This document shows positions 1 through 5,356 of a stretch of DNA of 6,351 nucleotides, piece by piece. The translations under genes were made by a program, and so were the position numbers. Below the pieces are notes generated by a model. That model was not told the DNA's origin, did not search any database, and saw only the letters and a list, made by a program, of their open reading frames with translations. Numbering within the stretch: the first letter of the stretch is position 1; the number at the start of each line of letters is the position of its first letter. The DNA is from Roseimaritima sp. (GTDB taxonomy: Bacteria; Planctomycetota; Planctomycetia; Pirellulales; Pirellulaceae), in the NCBI GenBank assembly GCA_007124075.1, contig SLFV01000463.1, positions 1 to 6,351 on the forward strand, given 5' to 3'.

Positions 1-345
1 AGCCAGGACACAAATCTCCGTCGGGATGCCCGCCGACAGAACCTTTAATTCCTTGCCGACCTGATCGGCCAATTCGCGAGTCGGGACGACAATCAATGCT
101 TGCGGATCACGACAATGACGCAGGCTGTCAACTTGCTCCAAAATGGGAATCCCGAAAGCGGCGGTCTTGCCAGTCCCCGTTCGTGCTTGTCCCAGGACGT
201 CAAGTCCTTCAAGCGCCAGCGGTATCAACTGAGCCTGAATCGGTGTGGGGTGGGTAAAGCCCGCTTGCCCCAAGGCTCTTTGCATCAGTGACGATAACTG
301 CAGATCGGAAAATGGTATAGGCCGACTGCCCTCCGGTTCATTCAT
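1..345 (-). CDS. DEAD-box ATP-dependent RNA helicase, N-terminal part (3' end outside window)
   Basis: This is the first 115 codons of a DEAD-box helicase, an ATP-dependent enzyme that unwinds short RNA duplexes in ribosome assembly or mRNA turnover. Translating the minus strand from the ATG at 345 gives the Q motif, with F12 upstream and PTPIQ at residues 33-37. Walker A follows as ARTGTGKT at 54-61, then motif Ia as PTRELA at 88-93. The catalytic DEAD box and the helicase C domain lie beyond the left edge. The ATG at 345 leaves about 11 residues before the first conserved Phe, normal for the short RhlE/DeaD-like bacterial class. No clear Shine-Dalgarno precedes it, which does not argue strongly against the start in planctomycetes. 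The family call is firm. The subfamily (RhlE, CshA, DeaD) cannot be decided without the C-terminal half. Confidence 0.95.
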   Translation of the reverse strand, partial: MNEPEGSRPIPFSDLQLSSLMQRALGQAGFTHPTPIQAQLIPLALEGLDVLGQARTGTGKTAAFGIPILEQVDSLRHCRDPQALIVVPTRELADQVGKELKVLSAGIPTEICVLA

Positions 346-603
346 GGTGCAAGAAGAGAAAAAAGGGGCTTGAATAGTGATGACAGAATTCCAAATTCGA
401 CAAATAATAACTAACGCGGATCTGAGGCTGAACTTTAACCACAACGACCACGGAGAACCAGATTGTAATCCGCTGACTCCGCCGTCGCGTCTGATTGTAT
501 CACAGGTTAACCAGATCGTAGTGCCCCCATGAACCATTCCGTCTCGTGGCGAATCAGGGCTGTCGATACGGATCAGCTCTAATTTTTATCGTTGACAAAC
601 CAC
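346..603. other. Intergenic region upstream of the helicase gene
   Basis: No convincing coding frame is seen on either strand. The tract includes the helicase leader. The phrase around 437-462 (accacaacgaccacggagaa) resembles short intergenic repeats I associate with planctomycete genomes, but this is recollection and not tested. A 17-codon plus-strand ORF near 530-583 has no family signal or ribosome binding site. Confidence 0.5.
494..499 (-). promoter_or_regulatory. Possible extended -10 promoter element for the helicase gene
   Basis: On the minus strand the sequence reads TGTGATACAAT. This is an extended -10 type arrangement (TGn followed by TACAAT), about 150 bases upstream of the helicase ATG. 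No good -35 hexamer is found at 16-18 bp spacing, so the call is weak and rests only on the -10-like match. Confidence 0.2.
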
Positions 604-947
604 CAGCCCAAATTATTTCCAACTCGCCGCTTAATGGTGGGTTAATTTAGAAGTGCTTGGGCTGATTTTGGATTGTTGCCCTCCCTTGTCCCCATCCACT
701 TCTTGCGCATCACGAAAGAGACGGAGGAAGCGAAGCGGGCTGGAAGGATAGCCGAACGCGGAAAAGGCTACGATGCCTGTGGACCTGGCTGTGGGTCTAG
801 GCCGCTGGCGCCCCAGACACGGCACGTCGATGAAGGTCGAAAATACTGGTCAGCCCAAACCATTCGCTTCCAGACTCCCCAAAGCCTATTGGCTTTCTTG
901 ACCACCGTCAGCATCGCCCAATTCGCAGATATAGCAGAACACCCCCC
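604..947. repeat. Repeat-like non-coding sequence that replaces the 3' part of the cupin gene
   Basis: From about position 947 leftward the minus strand stops matching a cupin gene and no other family appears in any frame. The segment contains cagcccaa at 604-611 inverted as ttgggctg at 657-664, and cagcccaaa again in direct orientation at 851-859. Several short frames are open on both strands, as expected of a repeat rather than a gene. It reminds me of multi-copy planctomycete intergenic sequences that were often annotated as small hypothetical proteins. That is memory, not a search result. The outer boundaries are not determined: 947 is set by the loss of cupin similarity and 604 by the outermost inverted repeat. 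Confidence 0.35.
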
Positions 948-1043
948 AACGATCCGGTCGATGCGAACGTGCTGGTTCTCGGCGAGGACCGTGACCACTT
1001 CCTCGGTTAGTGTGGTCGGGAGATCGGTGAAGAGGCTGTTCAT
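768..1043 (-). pseudogene. Truncated cupin-domain protein gene (5' fragment with foreign tail)
   Basis: The ATG at 1043 overlaps the TGA of the phosphoesterase gene (1040-1042) as ATGA. A GGGAG ribosome binding site (1052-1056) lies 8 bases upstream, so this is a real translation start. Residues 1-32 (starting MNSLFTDLP, ending VRIDRIV) match the N-terminus of small single-domain cupins, which normally continue with an H-x-S-P...W-Y-D-Q stretch and the metal-binding beta-barrel. Here the match ends at about base 948. The remaining 59 codons are Trp/Ser-rich, match nothing recognisable and end at a TAG at 768-770. No other frame resumes the cupin fold. The metal-binding His/Glu residues are absent, so the product cannot work as a cupin. 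An insertion or deletion junction at about 947 is inferred. A genuine 91-residue fusion protein is the less likely alternative. Confidence 0.65.
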
Positions 1044-1939
1044 CCCCGTCGCTCCCACTCGTAGGACTTCTGCTTGCGAAAGCCGGTGAGGTGGATCGTG
1101 CCGCTTGGATCGATTTCCATGAGCGAGTAGCCGTTGTTCTCGGACCCCGAGCCTTCCACCATCGCAACCAGCGTGCAGTAGTGAATGCCGCCGATCTCCT
1201 TGAGATCGTTTTGATGGCTGTGCCCTTGGAAGACGGCCAACACCCTGCCTGATGCTTCGAGGACTTTTCGCACATCGGTGTTGTTCCTCACGCCGTGGTT
1301 GTTGCTCACGTCGAGTCGCTGATGAGCAAAGACGATCACCGGCTTGTCGTTGGCCTTCAAGTCGCTCTCCAGCCACCCGATCTCCGCAGCCGGAATGTTG
1401 GCGTCGGTCCAATGAGAGTTCTTCCGGCCATACGGCTGGCCATCACTACGGAAGCAGGAATCCAGCACGACGAAGTGGAAGTCGCCCCGGTCGAACGAAA
1501 AGTAAGACTTCTCTTGCTCCACCCCGCCCAAGAACTCCTCTTTCTTCAGCGTGTCCACGCAGTGATTCCCAAGGACGTAATGCCGGTCTTTACAGATCGC
1601 TGAGAACTTCTGGTTGATCGTCTTGAGGTAACTCTGCTCCACGTCGACCGAGTCGGCAGCGTCGATCAGATCGCCCAGTTCCACCAGAAACGATGGCTTG
1701 TCTTTCTCAAACTGCCGGGCTGCTTCTTCGAGCTTGGCAAGCGTCTCCCGGTAGTGCCGAGTTCCAGCCGGTGCTTTGTCGGCGTAGTGCAGATCGGTTA
1801 CGAGTCCAACACGCAGGCGGGAAGCTTCGTCATCGGCGAGCAGTTTCGATGAACCGAGCGAAGCAGCTGTCAGCACGAGCGTCTCGTGCTTCAGGAAGGC
1901 TCTTCGTCCGAGACGGACGTAATTGTCAGTATTCGTCAT
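1040..1939 (-). CDS. Tat-exported calcineurin-like metallophosphoesterase (ADPRM-like)
   Basis: This 299-residue protein is a binuclear metallophosphoesterase with every metal-ligand motif visible: D49-x-H51, GD at 89-90, GNH at 124-126, H206 (FAHQ) and GHSH at 239-242. The YADK...R-x-YRE-x-L-x-KL stretch after the first motif resembles Mn-dependent ADP-ribose/CDP-alcohol diphosphatases, so a nucleotide-diphosphate or related phosphodiester substrate is plausible but not shown. The N-terminus carries twin arginines in RRAFLK (12-17), a hydrophobic run (20-31) and a likely cleavage site after LLA (35), pointing to folded export by Tat. The residue after GNH is Cys127, where many relatives have Glu or Asp. 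The start overlaps the upstream propeller gene's stop as ATGA, and its own stop overlaps the cupin start the same way. Fold and metal-binding calls are firm; the substrate is open. Confidence 0.9.
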   Translation of the reverse strand: MTNTDNYVRLGRRAFLKHETLVLTAASLGSSKLLADDEASRLRVGLVTDLHYADKAPAGTRHYRETLAKLEEAARQFEKDKPSFLVELGDLIDAADSVDVEQSYLKTINQKFSAICKDRHYVLGNHCVDTLKKEEFLGGVEQEKSYFSFDRGDFHFVVLDSCFRSDGQPYGRKNSHWTDANIPAAEIGWLESDLKANDKPVIVFAHQRLDVSNNHGVRNNTDVRKVLEASGRVLAVFQGHSHQNDLKEIGGIHYCTLVAMVEGSGSENNGYSLMEIDPSGTIHLTGFRKQKSYEWERRG

Positions 1940-2721
1940 TTCTGATTGCCTTGTCCCAAATACTTGAGGCCTGTTTTCTCATCGGGCACTGCGACCTGAA
2001 CACTTCCGATGCAGCCCTTGTCTCTCTCGCATCTTCCCGTTGCCGACAGCAATCGGCCTTCGGGAAGCGCCTCGATTCCCAGAGAGCAGTCGAATTCGTA
2101 CCGACCTTTCATCTGGAAATCGGCATCGGTAACGAGCAGAATTCTCGGGTTGCCGTAGCAGCCGAACCACCAGCGGTCATGGGCAAAGGTCGCCGTCTGA
2201 ATCCCCAGATGCGTGTGCCCGCTCTTAATGACGTGCTTCTCCACGAACCTGAACTTGGCGTCGTAATCGTAGACGTAGTTCTCCTCGACCCCATCTGGCA
2301 ACCCGCCCACGACGAAGAAGTGATCATCATGAAATCCGATCCCGCCCGCTCCGTGGAAAACCTCTTGCACCTCATGCCGGGCAATCTCCTTAAGCGTTTC
2401 AGCGTCGTAGACGTAGACCCACGAATCGGCATTGCCCTTCGGATCATTGAACTTGCCGAGATTCACGGCGACATAGAGCTTGCCATCATGGAAGCAAAGA
2501 TCGCCGTGGTGGTTGGCGACCGGCACCTTCTTTAGCAGCTTGCCATCGAGATCAGTCTTCACCAGCGTTGTCGTAAAAGACCAGTAGATCGCTTCCTTGT
2601 CCGCGCAGATGCCTTGCAGGTGGTGCTGGTAAGTTCCTTCGCAGTGGATGTTCCGGATGTCTTGGGCATTTACCGATGAAACGGCCAGCAAGGCCGCCGC
2701 AATTGTGATGATCGTTCTCAT
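1936..2721 (-). CDS. Secreted beta-propeller-type protein, function unknown
   Basis: The 261-residue product begins with a Sec signal peptide (hydrophobic residues 4-15, likely cleavage after VNA at 17-19). The mature part has recurring units of the form 'IYWS...LVKTDLDGKLL', 'LYVAVN...VYVYDAETLKEI' and 'FFVVGG...YVYDYDAKFRFV'. This is the strand pattern of WD40/NHL-like beta-propellers, with about five to six blades in the available length. Conserved His-rich turns (NHHGD, SGHTHLG) and several Cys residues suggest a metal or ligand site, but no catalytic family is recognised. AAGAGGA at 2728-2734, six bases before the ATG, fixes the start. It is the first gene of a coupled operon with the phosphoesterase and the broken cupin gene, so joint action outside the cytoplasm on one substrate is a reasonable inference. 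The gene is intact. Confidence 0.8.
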   Translation of the reverse strand: MRTIITIAAALLAVSSVNAQDIRNIHCEGTYQHHLQGICADKEAIYWSFTTTLVKTDLDGKLLKKVPVANHHGDLCFHDGKLYVAVNLGKFNDPKGNADSWVYVYDAETLKEIARHEVQEVFHGAGGIGFHDDHFFVVGGLPDGVEENYVYDYDAKFRFVEKHVIKSGHTHLGIQTATFAHDRWWFGCYGNPRILLVTDADFQMKGRYEFDCSLGIEALPEGRLLSATGRCERDKGCIGSVQVAVPDEKTGLKYLGQGNQK

Positions 2722-2727
2722 GGCTGG

Positions 2728-2734
2728 TCCTCTT
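2728..2734 (-). promoter_or_regulatory. Strong Shine-Dalgarno of the propeller operon
   Basis: The minus-strand AAGAGGA lies 6 bases before the ATG at 2721. It is the best ribosome binding site in the window and marks this gene as the translational entry point of the coupled operon. Confidence 0.7.
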
Positions 2735-2781
2735 GGTTATTCTCAATAGCGTGTCGAAGTGGCCAGTTCTACTTGTTCATT

Positions 2782-3033
2782 TCACCACGACGACAGCTTT
2801 CCAACAAGTCGTGGGATCACCATATCGTCATATCCGGTCGTCTGGTGTCTCATCCATGCGATGACAGCGGCTTCGGCCCGATACTCAACCGGAATTCGCT
2901 TTGTTCGGGCGACCGTGCCACTGCCAACCGGCGTGGCGTGATCGGTAACGACACGATCAAGCCGCTGGTCGATCCCTTGGACCTTCATGGAGCGATTGAA
3001 TTCCGGCTCAAAAAAGGTTACCCTGACCTGCAC
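2782..3033 (-). CDS. DUF2293-like small protein, probably decayed at both ends
   Basis: Residues 43-71 read RTKRIPVE...AAVIAWMRHQTTGYDDM. This fits the core of DUF2293 (PF10056), where an RT..L/I..E run is followed by AV-x-A-x-x-RH-x-x-T-x-YD. The function of that family is unknown. The only usual start in frame is GTG at 3033, without a Shine-Dalgarno. The frame stays open upstream to a TAG at 3121-3123 with 29 further codons but no ATG, GTG or TTG. At the other end the frame finishes as GKLSSW, whereas relatives continue with a basic Arg-rich tail. Dropping one base near 2794-2796 would give a GKRRRGEMNK ending that stops at 2769, so a recent single-base frameshift is possible. A perfect 12-base tandem duplication sits just upstream. 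It lies about 60 bases before the propeller gene on the same strand and may be a relic. Confidence 0.5.
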   Translation of the reverse strand: MQVRVTFFEPEFNRSMKVQGIDQRLDRVVTDHATPVGSGTVARTKRIPVEYRAEAAVIAWMRHQTTGYDDMVIPRLVGKLSSW

Positions 3034-3041
3034 AACATCGC

Positions 3042-3065
3042 GTGATCCTGCTTGTGATCCTGCTT
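3042..3065. repeat. Perfect 12-bp tandem duplication
   Basis: gtgatcctgctt occurs twice back to back (3042-3053 and 3054-3065). In the open minus-strand frame upstream of the DUF2293-like ORF it adds exactly four codons (GSQA/GSRD), so it keeps the frame. It looks like recent replication slippage in a region under little constraint. Confidence 0.8.
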
Positions 3066-3147
3066 TTCGTTCAGGTTGATTGTAGTGGACCGTTAAATGT
3101 AGTTTTTCACGCAGTGGTTTCTACACGACAGACGTCTTTGGTGAATA

Positions 3148-3603
3148 GTGCGGGCTAATAGCAACATGCCTTCTGGAGATGCTGCGCAAACTGCCTTTGA
3201 AATGGCGACCGGGACACCTTTGGATGACGAGGTGTTCTTTTTTCGAGGCGAGGGATTTTCAGCAACGACGAGGCTCAGCTCCGGTGATTTCGTTAGGACG
3301 GCGGGGTCCAAGGCAAGGGGCAAAACCACTGCAACTATCCCGCGTGGAACCATCAATTTGAGAAAAACGCTTTTGGATACCGGGGTATTGCAAGAACAGG
3401 ATGGGTTTCTATTTTTTGCCAATGACTACAGATTTTCATCCGCGTCTGCGGCTGCCGCAACTGTTATCAGTGCCAGCGCGAATGGCAGAATATTTTGCAA
3501 GCTCCCCGATGGTCGCACCTATGACGATTGGGAATCGGGCCAAGACGATGGTAGTAACCAAGGCTCTGACAATGTAATCACAACCGCAGAGCAACAGCCA
3601 TGA
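3148..3603 (+). CDS. DUF4357-domain protein, probably lacking its usual N-terminal nuclease domain
   Basis: Residues 69-129 match DUF4357 (PF14267): INLRKTLLDTGVL, then a Phe-rich strand, then YRFSSASAAAATVISASANGR, and finally GRTYDDW. The family signature is the FSSPSAAA...G-x-S-A-NG run. Upstream, FVRTAGSKAR (48-57) matches the 'V-x-x-GS-x-AR' segment that precedes this domain in many proteins. The domain often sits C-terminal to GIY-YIG nucleases, and no such nuclease (no GIY/YIG) is present here. Start choices are GTG 3148 and ATG 3166. A TGA at 3142-3144 closes the frame upstream and neither start has a Shine-Dalgarno, so this could be a 3' remnant. The TGA at 3601 overlaps the next gene's ATG at 3600, giving a coupled pair. 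Codon choice is more A/T-tolerant than its partner's. Confidence 0.7.
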   Translation: MRANSNMPSGDAAQTAFEMATGTPLDDEVFFFRGEGFSATTRLSSGDFVRTAGSKARGKTTATIPRGTINLRKTLLDTGVLQEQDGFLFFANDYRFSSASAAAATVISASANGRIFCKLPDGRTYDDWESGQDDGSNQGSDNVITTAEQQP

Positions 3604-4619
3604 GCTTCCGTTTCTGGCGCCGTGTCCGCCTGGCCCCCGGGGTCTCGTTGAACCTGTCGAAATCGAACGCGTCGCTGTCACTGGGTCCGCGCGGTTCCAA
3701 ATACACGATCAGTCCACGCGGCAATCGGGCGACAGTTGGTTTGCCAGGAACCGGACTGTTCTACACTGTCCATGACCGCAAGCGCGCCGGACGCGGTGGT
3801 GCGGCCCCTGGGCCGTCGGTGCCGCAGCGTGACCGGCTGAAACTGGGGTTCTTCCAGCGACTCATGACACCGGCAGAGGAGAAGCGCTTCATCGACGGCA
3901 TTCGGGCGCTGAATGAGGGTGATCAGGACGCTGCGCTGAGCGCGTTGGAGGATGCGCGCCATCTGCTTGACGCCGCCTGGATGGCCGGAATGATCCGTCT
4001 GCGGCGAGAAGAGTTCGACCATGCCAAGGCCCATTTCCAGTATGCACTGAACCGGCCCGCTGATCTTGGCAGGCTGTTTGCCAAATATCACATTGCCGCG
4101 CAGGTCAGCCTGCCAATCACAAGCGATATCTTCGCCCATGTGTTCCCACGCGAGCGTGGCACGCGGTTGGTTCTGGTGGAAATCGCGCAGATCGAGGGCC
4201 ACCATGCTGATGCAATGGTGCATATCGAGCGGCTGATGGAGATCGACCCGACTGATCCCGTGGTGGTGCTGTCCATTGCGGAACTTGCGCTCGACACGCC
4301 GGATGACCGCGCGCTGATGGACCGCGTTGTGCGTGCGACTGCGCATGTCGACAATGACACCCCGGTTGATACTGCAATCCTGCTTTATCGTGGCCGCGCA
4401 CTGGCCGCACTGGGGCTGCCGGACGCAGCGATTGACGTGTTGACACTGGCCAACCGCCGCCGCAAGGACAGGCCTAAAGGGTTGATGCATCAGATCCGAT
4501 ATGACCGTGCAGTTCTCTATGATCAGGTGGGGCGCAAGACGCAGGCACGGCGCGAATTTGAGCGACTTTACGCTGAAGACACTGAATTTGAGGATGTTCG
4601 TGCGAGGCTGGCGTTGTGA
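3600..4619 (+). CDS. DUF4236 domain plus TPR-repeat protein
   Basis: Residues 1-57 form a textbook DUF4236 (PF14020) domain: MSFRFWRRVRLAPGVSLNLS, then SLSLGPRG, an ISPRG turn and VGLPGTGLFYT. This domain of unknown function is found at the start of many bacterial and phage proteins. A basic Gly/Pro linker (about 58-80) leads into roughly 250 residues of alternating amphipathic helices. These carry TPR-like features such as 'ALNEGDQDAALSALEDA', 'FDHAKAHFQYAL' and 'GRALAALGLPDAAIDVL', which suggests a protein-binding scaffold. There are no signal peptide or membrane segments. The start is fixed by the DUF4236 N-terminus and the ATGA overlap with the upstream gene. Third codon positions are strongly G/C-biased and the protein resembles Rhodobacter-type DUF4236-TPR proteins, which suggests horizontal origin. 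The gene appears complete. Its role is unknown. Confidence 0.85.
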   Translation: MSFRFWRRVRLAPGVSLNLSKSNASLSLGPRGSKYTISPRGNRATVGLPGTGLFYTVHDRKRAGRGGAAPGPSVPQRDRLKLGFFQRLMTPAEEKRFIDGIRALNEGDQDAALSALEDARHLLDAAWMAGMIRLRREEFDHAKAHFQYALNRPADLGRLFAKYHIAAQVSLPITSDIFAHVFPRERGTRLVLVEIAQIEGHHADAMVHIERLMEIDPTDPVVVLSIAELALDTPDDRALMDRVVRATAHVDNDTPVDTAILLYRGRALAALGLPDAAIDVLTLANRRRKDRPKGLMHQIRYDRAVLYDQVGRKTQARREFERLYAEDTEFEDVRARLAL

Positions 4620-4626
4620 CTGACTG

Positions 4627-4652
4627 CTAGGAAATTTGATTTCTAGGCTTTT
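4627..4652 (+). terminator. Weak terminator-like hairpin after the DUF4236 gene
   Basis: An imperfect hairpin (left arm ctaggaaat, right arm atttctag, one bulged G, TTG loop) begins 8 bases after the stop codon and is followed by gcttttac, a short T-run. It is AT-rich and weak, so a termination role is only likely from its position. Confidence 0.35.
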
Positions 4653-4685
4653 ACTGGTTGATATCAGGGCAAATGCTCAAGTCAA

Positions 4686-4732
4686 GGGATTGGAGTTCTG
4701 AAAGGCCGCCCACCCCTCAGAACTCCAATCCC
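4686..4732. repeat. Perfect 16-bp inverted repeat with 15-base loop
   Basis: gggattggagttctga (4686-4701) and its exact complement tcagaactccaatccc (4717-4732) flank a GC-rich 15-base loop. No T-run follows on either strand, so it is not a standard intrinsic terminator. It lies between the acquired plus-strand pair and the IS21 remnant. It could be a REP-like palindrome, a small-element end or an RNA structure. Confidence 0.85.
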
Positions 4733-4864
4733 CAGGGCGTTTCTGGAGGTGGCGAACCGACTGGAGGGCTGCTGGAGGCCATTCGGCAGGTTGCTGCTGG
4801 CAAAATAGGCGTTGAGCTTACAACTTGCGCGCAAGTCCCCCGTGCCGATCCGTAGCAAGGATAA
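4733..4864. other. Non-coding stretch between palindrome and IS21 remnant
   Basis: One minus-strand frame stays open here but shows no protein family and has low-complexity Ser/Pro-rich content. I see no recognisable IS21 right end and no terminator, RNA gene or further repeat. Confidence 0.4.
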
Positions 4865-5011
4865 TTAGAAGCTCGCCAGGAAGGTGTCGATGTCGACATA
4901 GGCCAGTTCCTGAGAGTCATCGGCTTCGGTGGGTGCATCGAATGAGTGGCCAGAGTAGTCGGTGTCCCGAAATTCTTGCACATCCGGTGGTCCCCGCAGT
5001 GACCGAGACTG
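4865..5011 (-). pseudogene. Out-of-frame C-terminal coding scrap, parent gene unidentified
   Basis: Shifted relative to the IstA frame, 48 codons are open from 5011 to a TAA at 4865-4867. The product ends FLASF. Its codons are orderly, mostly G/C-ending (GAC, GCC, CTG, TTC), and the peptide is acidic, which looks like genuine protein-coding sequence. There is no start codon at its head, because a TGA at 5012-5014 precedes it. I read it as the 3' end of the transposase gene, or of a neighbour, joined to the IstA start by internal deletion or frameshift. The parent protein is not recognised. Confidence 0.4.
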
Positions 5012-5022
5012 TCACAAACCGT

Positions 5023-5148
5023 TGCTAAATGCCTGCGGACGGCCCCACGCGAGACACCGAGGGTTTCTGCGATCCGGCGCTCGGAGTATCCAGCGAGGCT
5101 TAAGTTGTTGATTGCCAGTGATTTATCCATCGTCAGTTGATTCGCCAT
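5023..5148 (-). pseudogene. istA: IstA transposase N-terminal fragment (helix-turn-helix)
   Basis: From the ATG at 5148, preceded by a GAGGA ribosome binding site, the first 42 codons begin MANQLTMDKSLAINNLSLAG. They continue into YSERRIAETLGVSRGAVRRH, a clear Sigma-70-like/IS21 helix-turn-helix that binds the element's terminal repeats. After residue 42 the frame continues but is no longer transposase-like. The DDE catalytic domain is absent. The fragment can at most produce a small DNA-binding peptide. It sits about 70 bases inside the terminal repeats, as expected for istA. Confidence 0.7.
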
Positions 5149-5268
5149 GGGGTCCTCGTCGGTGGGTTTTCGGGGAGAAGCCCTCCATCCGACGAAGGAC
5201 CGGGGTACGGGGGCAACTGGCACCGTTTGAGGCGCCAATCACTGGTACTGTTTGAGCGCAAACTGACA

Positions 5269-5356
5269 CGTTACGCATCGTATTTGTATCGAGGCCGAAC
5301 GTTTTATGGCTGGTGCTCCGTTTCCAGCACCCGCTGATCCCTCCGATCCGTCGTTG
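5269..5356. other. Short intergenic gap downstream of the lipoate ligase
   Basis: It contains a 6-bp stem (ggtgct at 5313-5318, loop ccgtttcc, agcacc at 5327-5332) just past the ligase stop in the minus-strand direction. There is no T-run, so it is only a weak candidate for transcript ending. No gene is seen. Confidence 0.35.

Larger units (their letters stand above)
4865..5268 (-). mobile_element. Decayed IS21-family insertion sequence with one intact end
   Basis: The element reads on the minus strand from TGTCAGTTTGCG at 5268. Two near-identical 16-base repeats lie inside that end: plus-strand actggtactgtttgag at 5241-5256 and actggcaccgtttgag at 5216-5231 (14 of 16 identical). A possible third partial copy is aactgacacgtt at 5261-5272. 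Multiple terminal repeats beginning with TG are typical of IS21. They are followed by an IstA-like start and helix-turn-helix, then by a broken frame. Only about 400 bp remains, far short of a full istA-istB element. The istB gene and the other end are not visible, so the left limit at 4865 is the end of the last coding-like scrap. Confidence 0.65.

Noticed and set aside
530..583. 17-codon plus-strand ORF in the leader of the helicase
   Set aside because: It is too short, has no ribosome binding site and no homology can be suggested.
673..1089. 138-codon plus-strand ORF
   Set aside because: It runs antisense through the repeat-like segment and the 5' end of the cupin fragment. It has no family signal or ribosome binding site.
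1693..2535. 280-codon plus-strand ORF
   Set aside because: It is the antisense shadow of the phosphoesterase and propeller genes, whose motifs, signal sequences and overlaps are clear on the other strand.
2735..2781. Promoter-like TAGAAC and TATTGA hexamers before the propeller gene
   Set aside because: The spacing is right (17 bases) but both hexamers match consensus poorly, so chance is as likely.
3678..4490. 270-codon minus-strand ORF
   Set aside because: It is an antisense frame of the GC-rich DUF4236-TPR gene. Long antisense frames are expected there and the product is rich in His/Gln/Arg with no domain.
4717..5238. 173-residue minus-strand protein reading through the IS remnant
   Set aside because: Only the section from the ATG at 5148 to about 5023 resembles a protein family. 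The head covers the IS terminal repeats and the tail is out of frame with the coding-like scrap.
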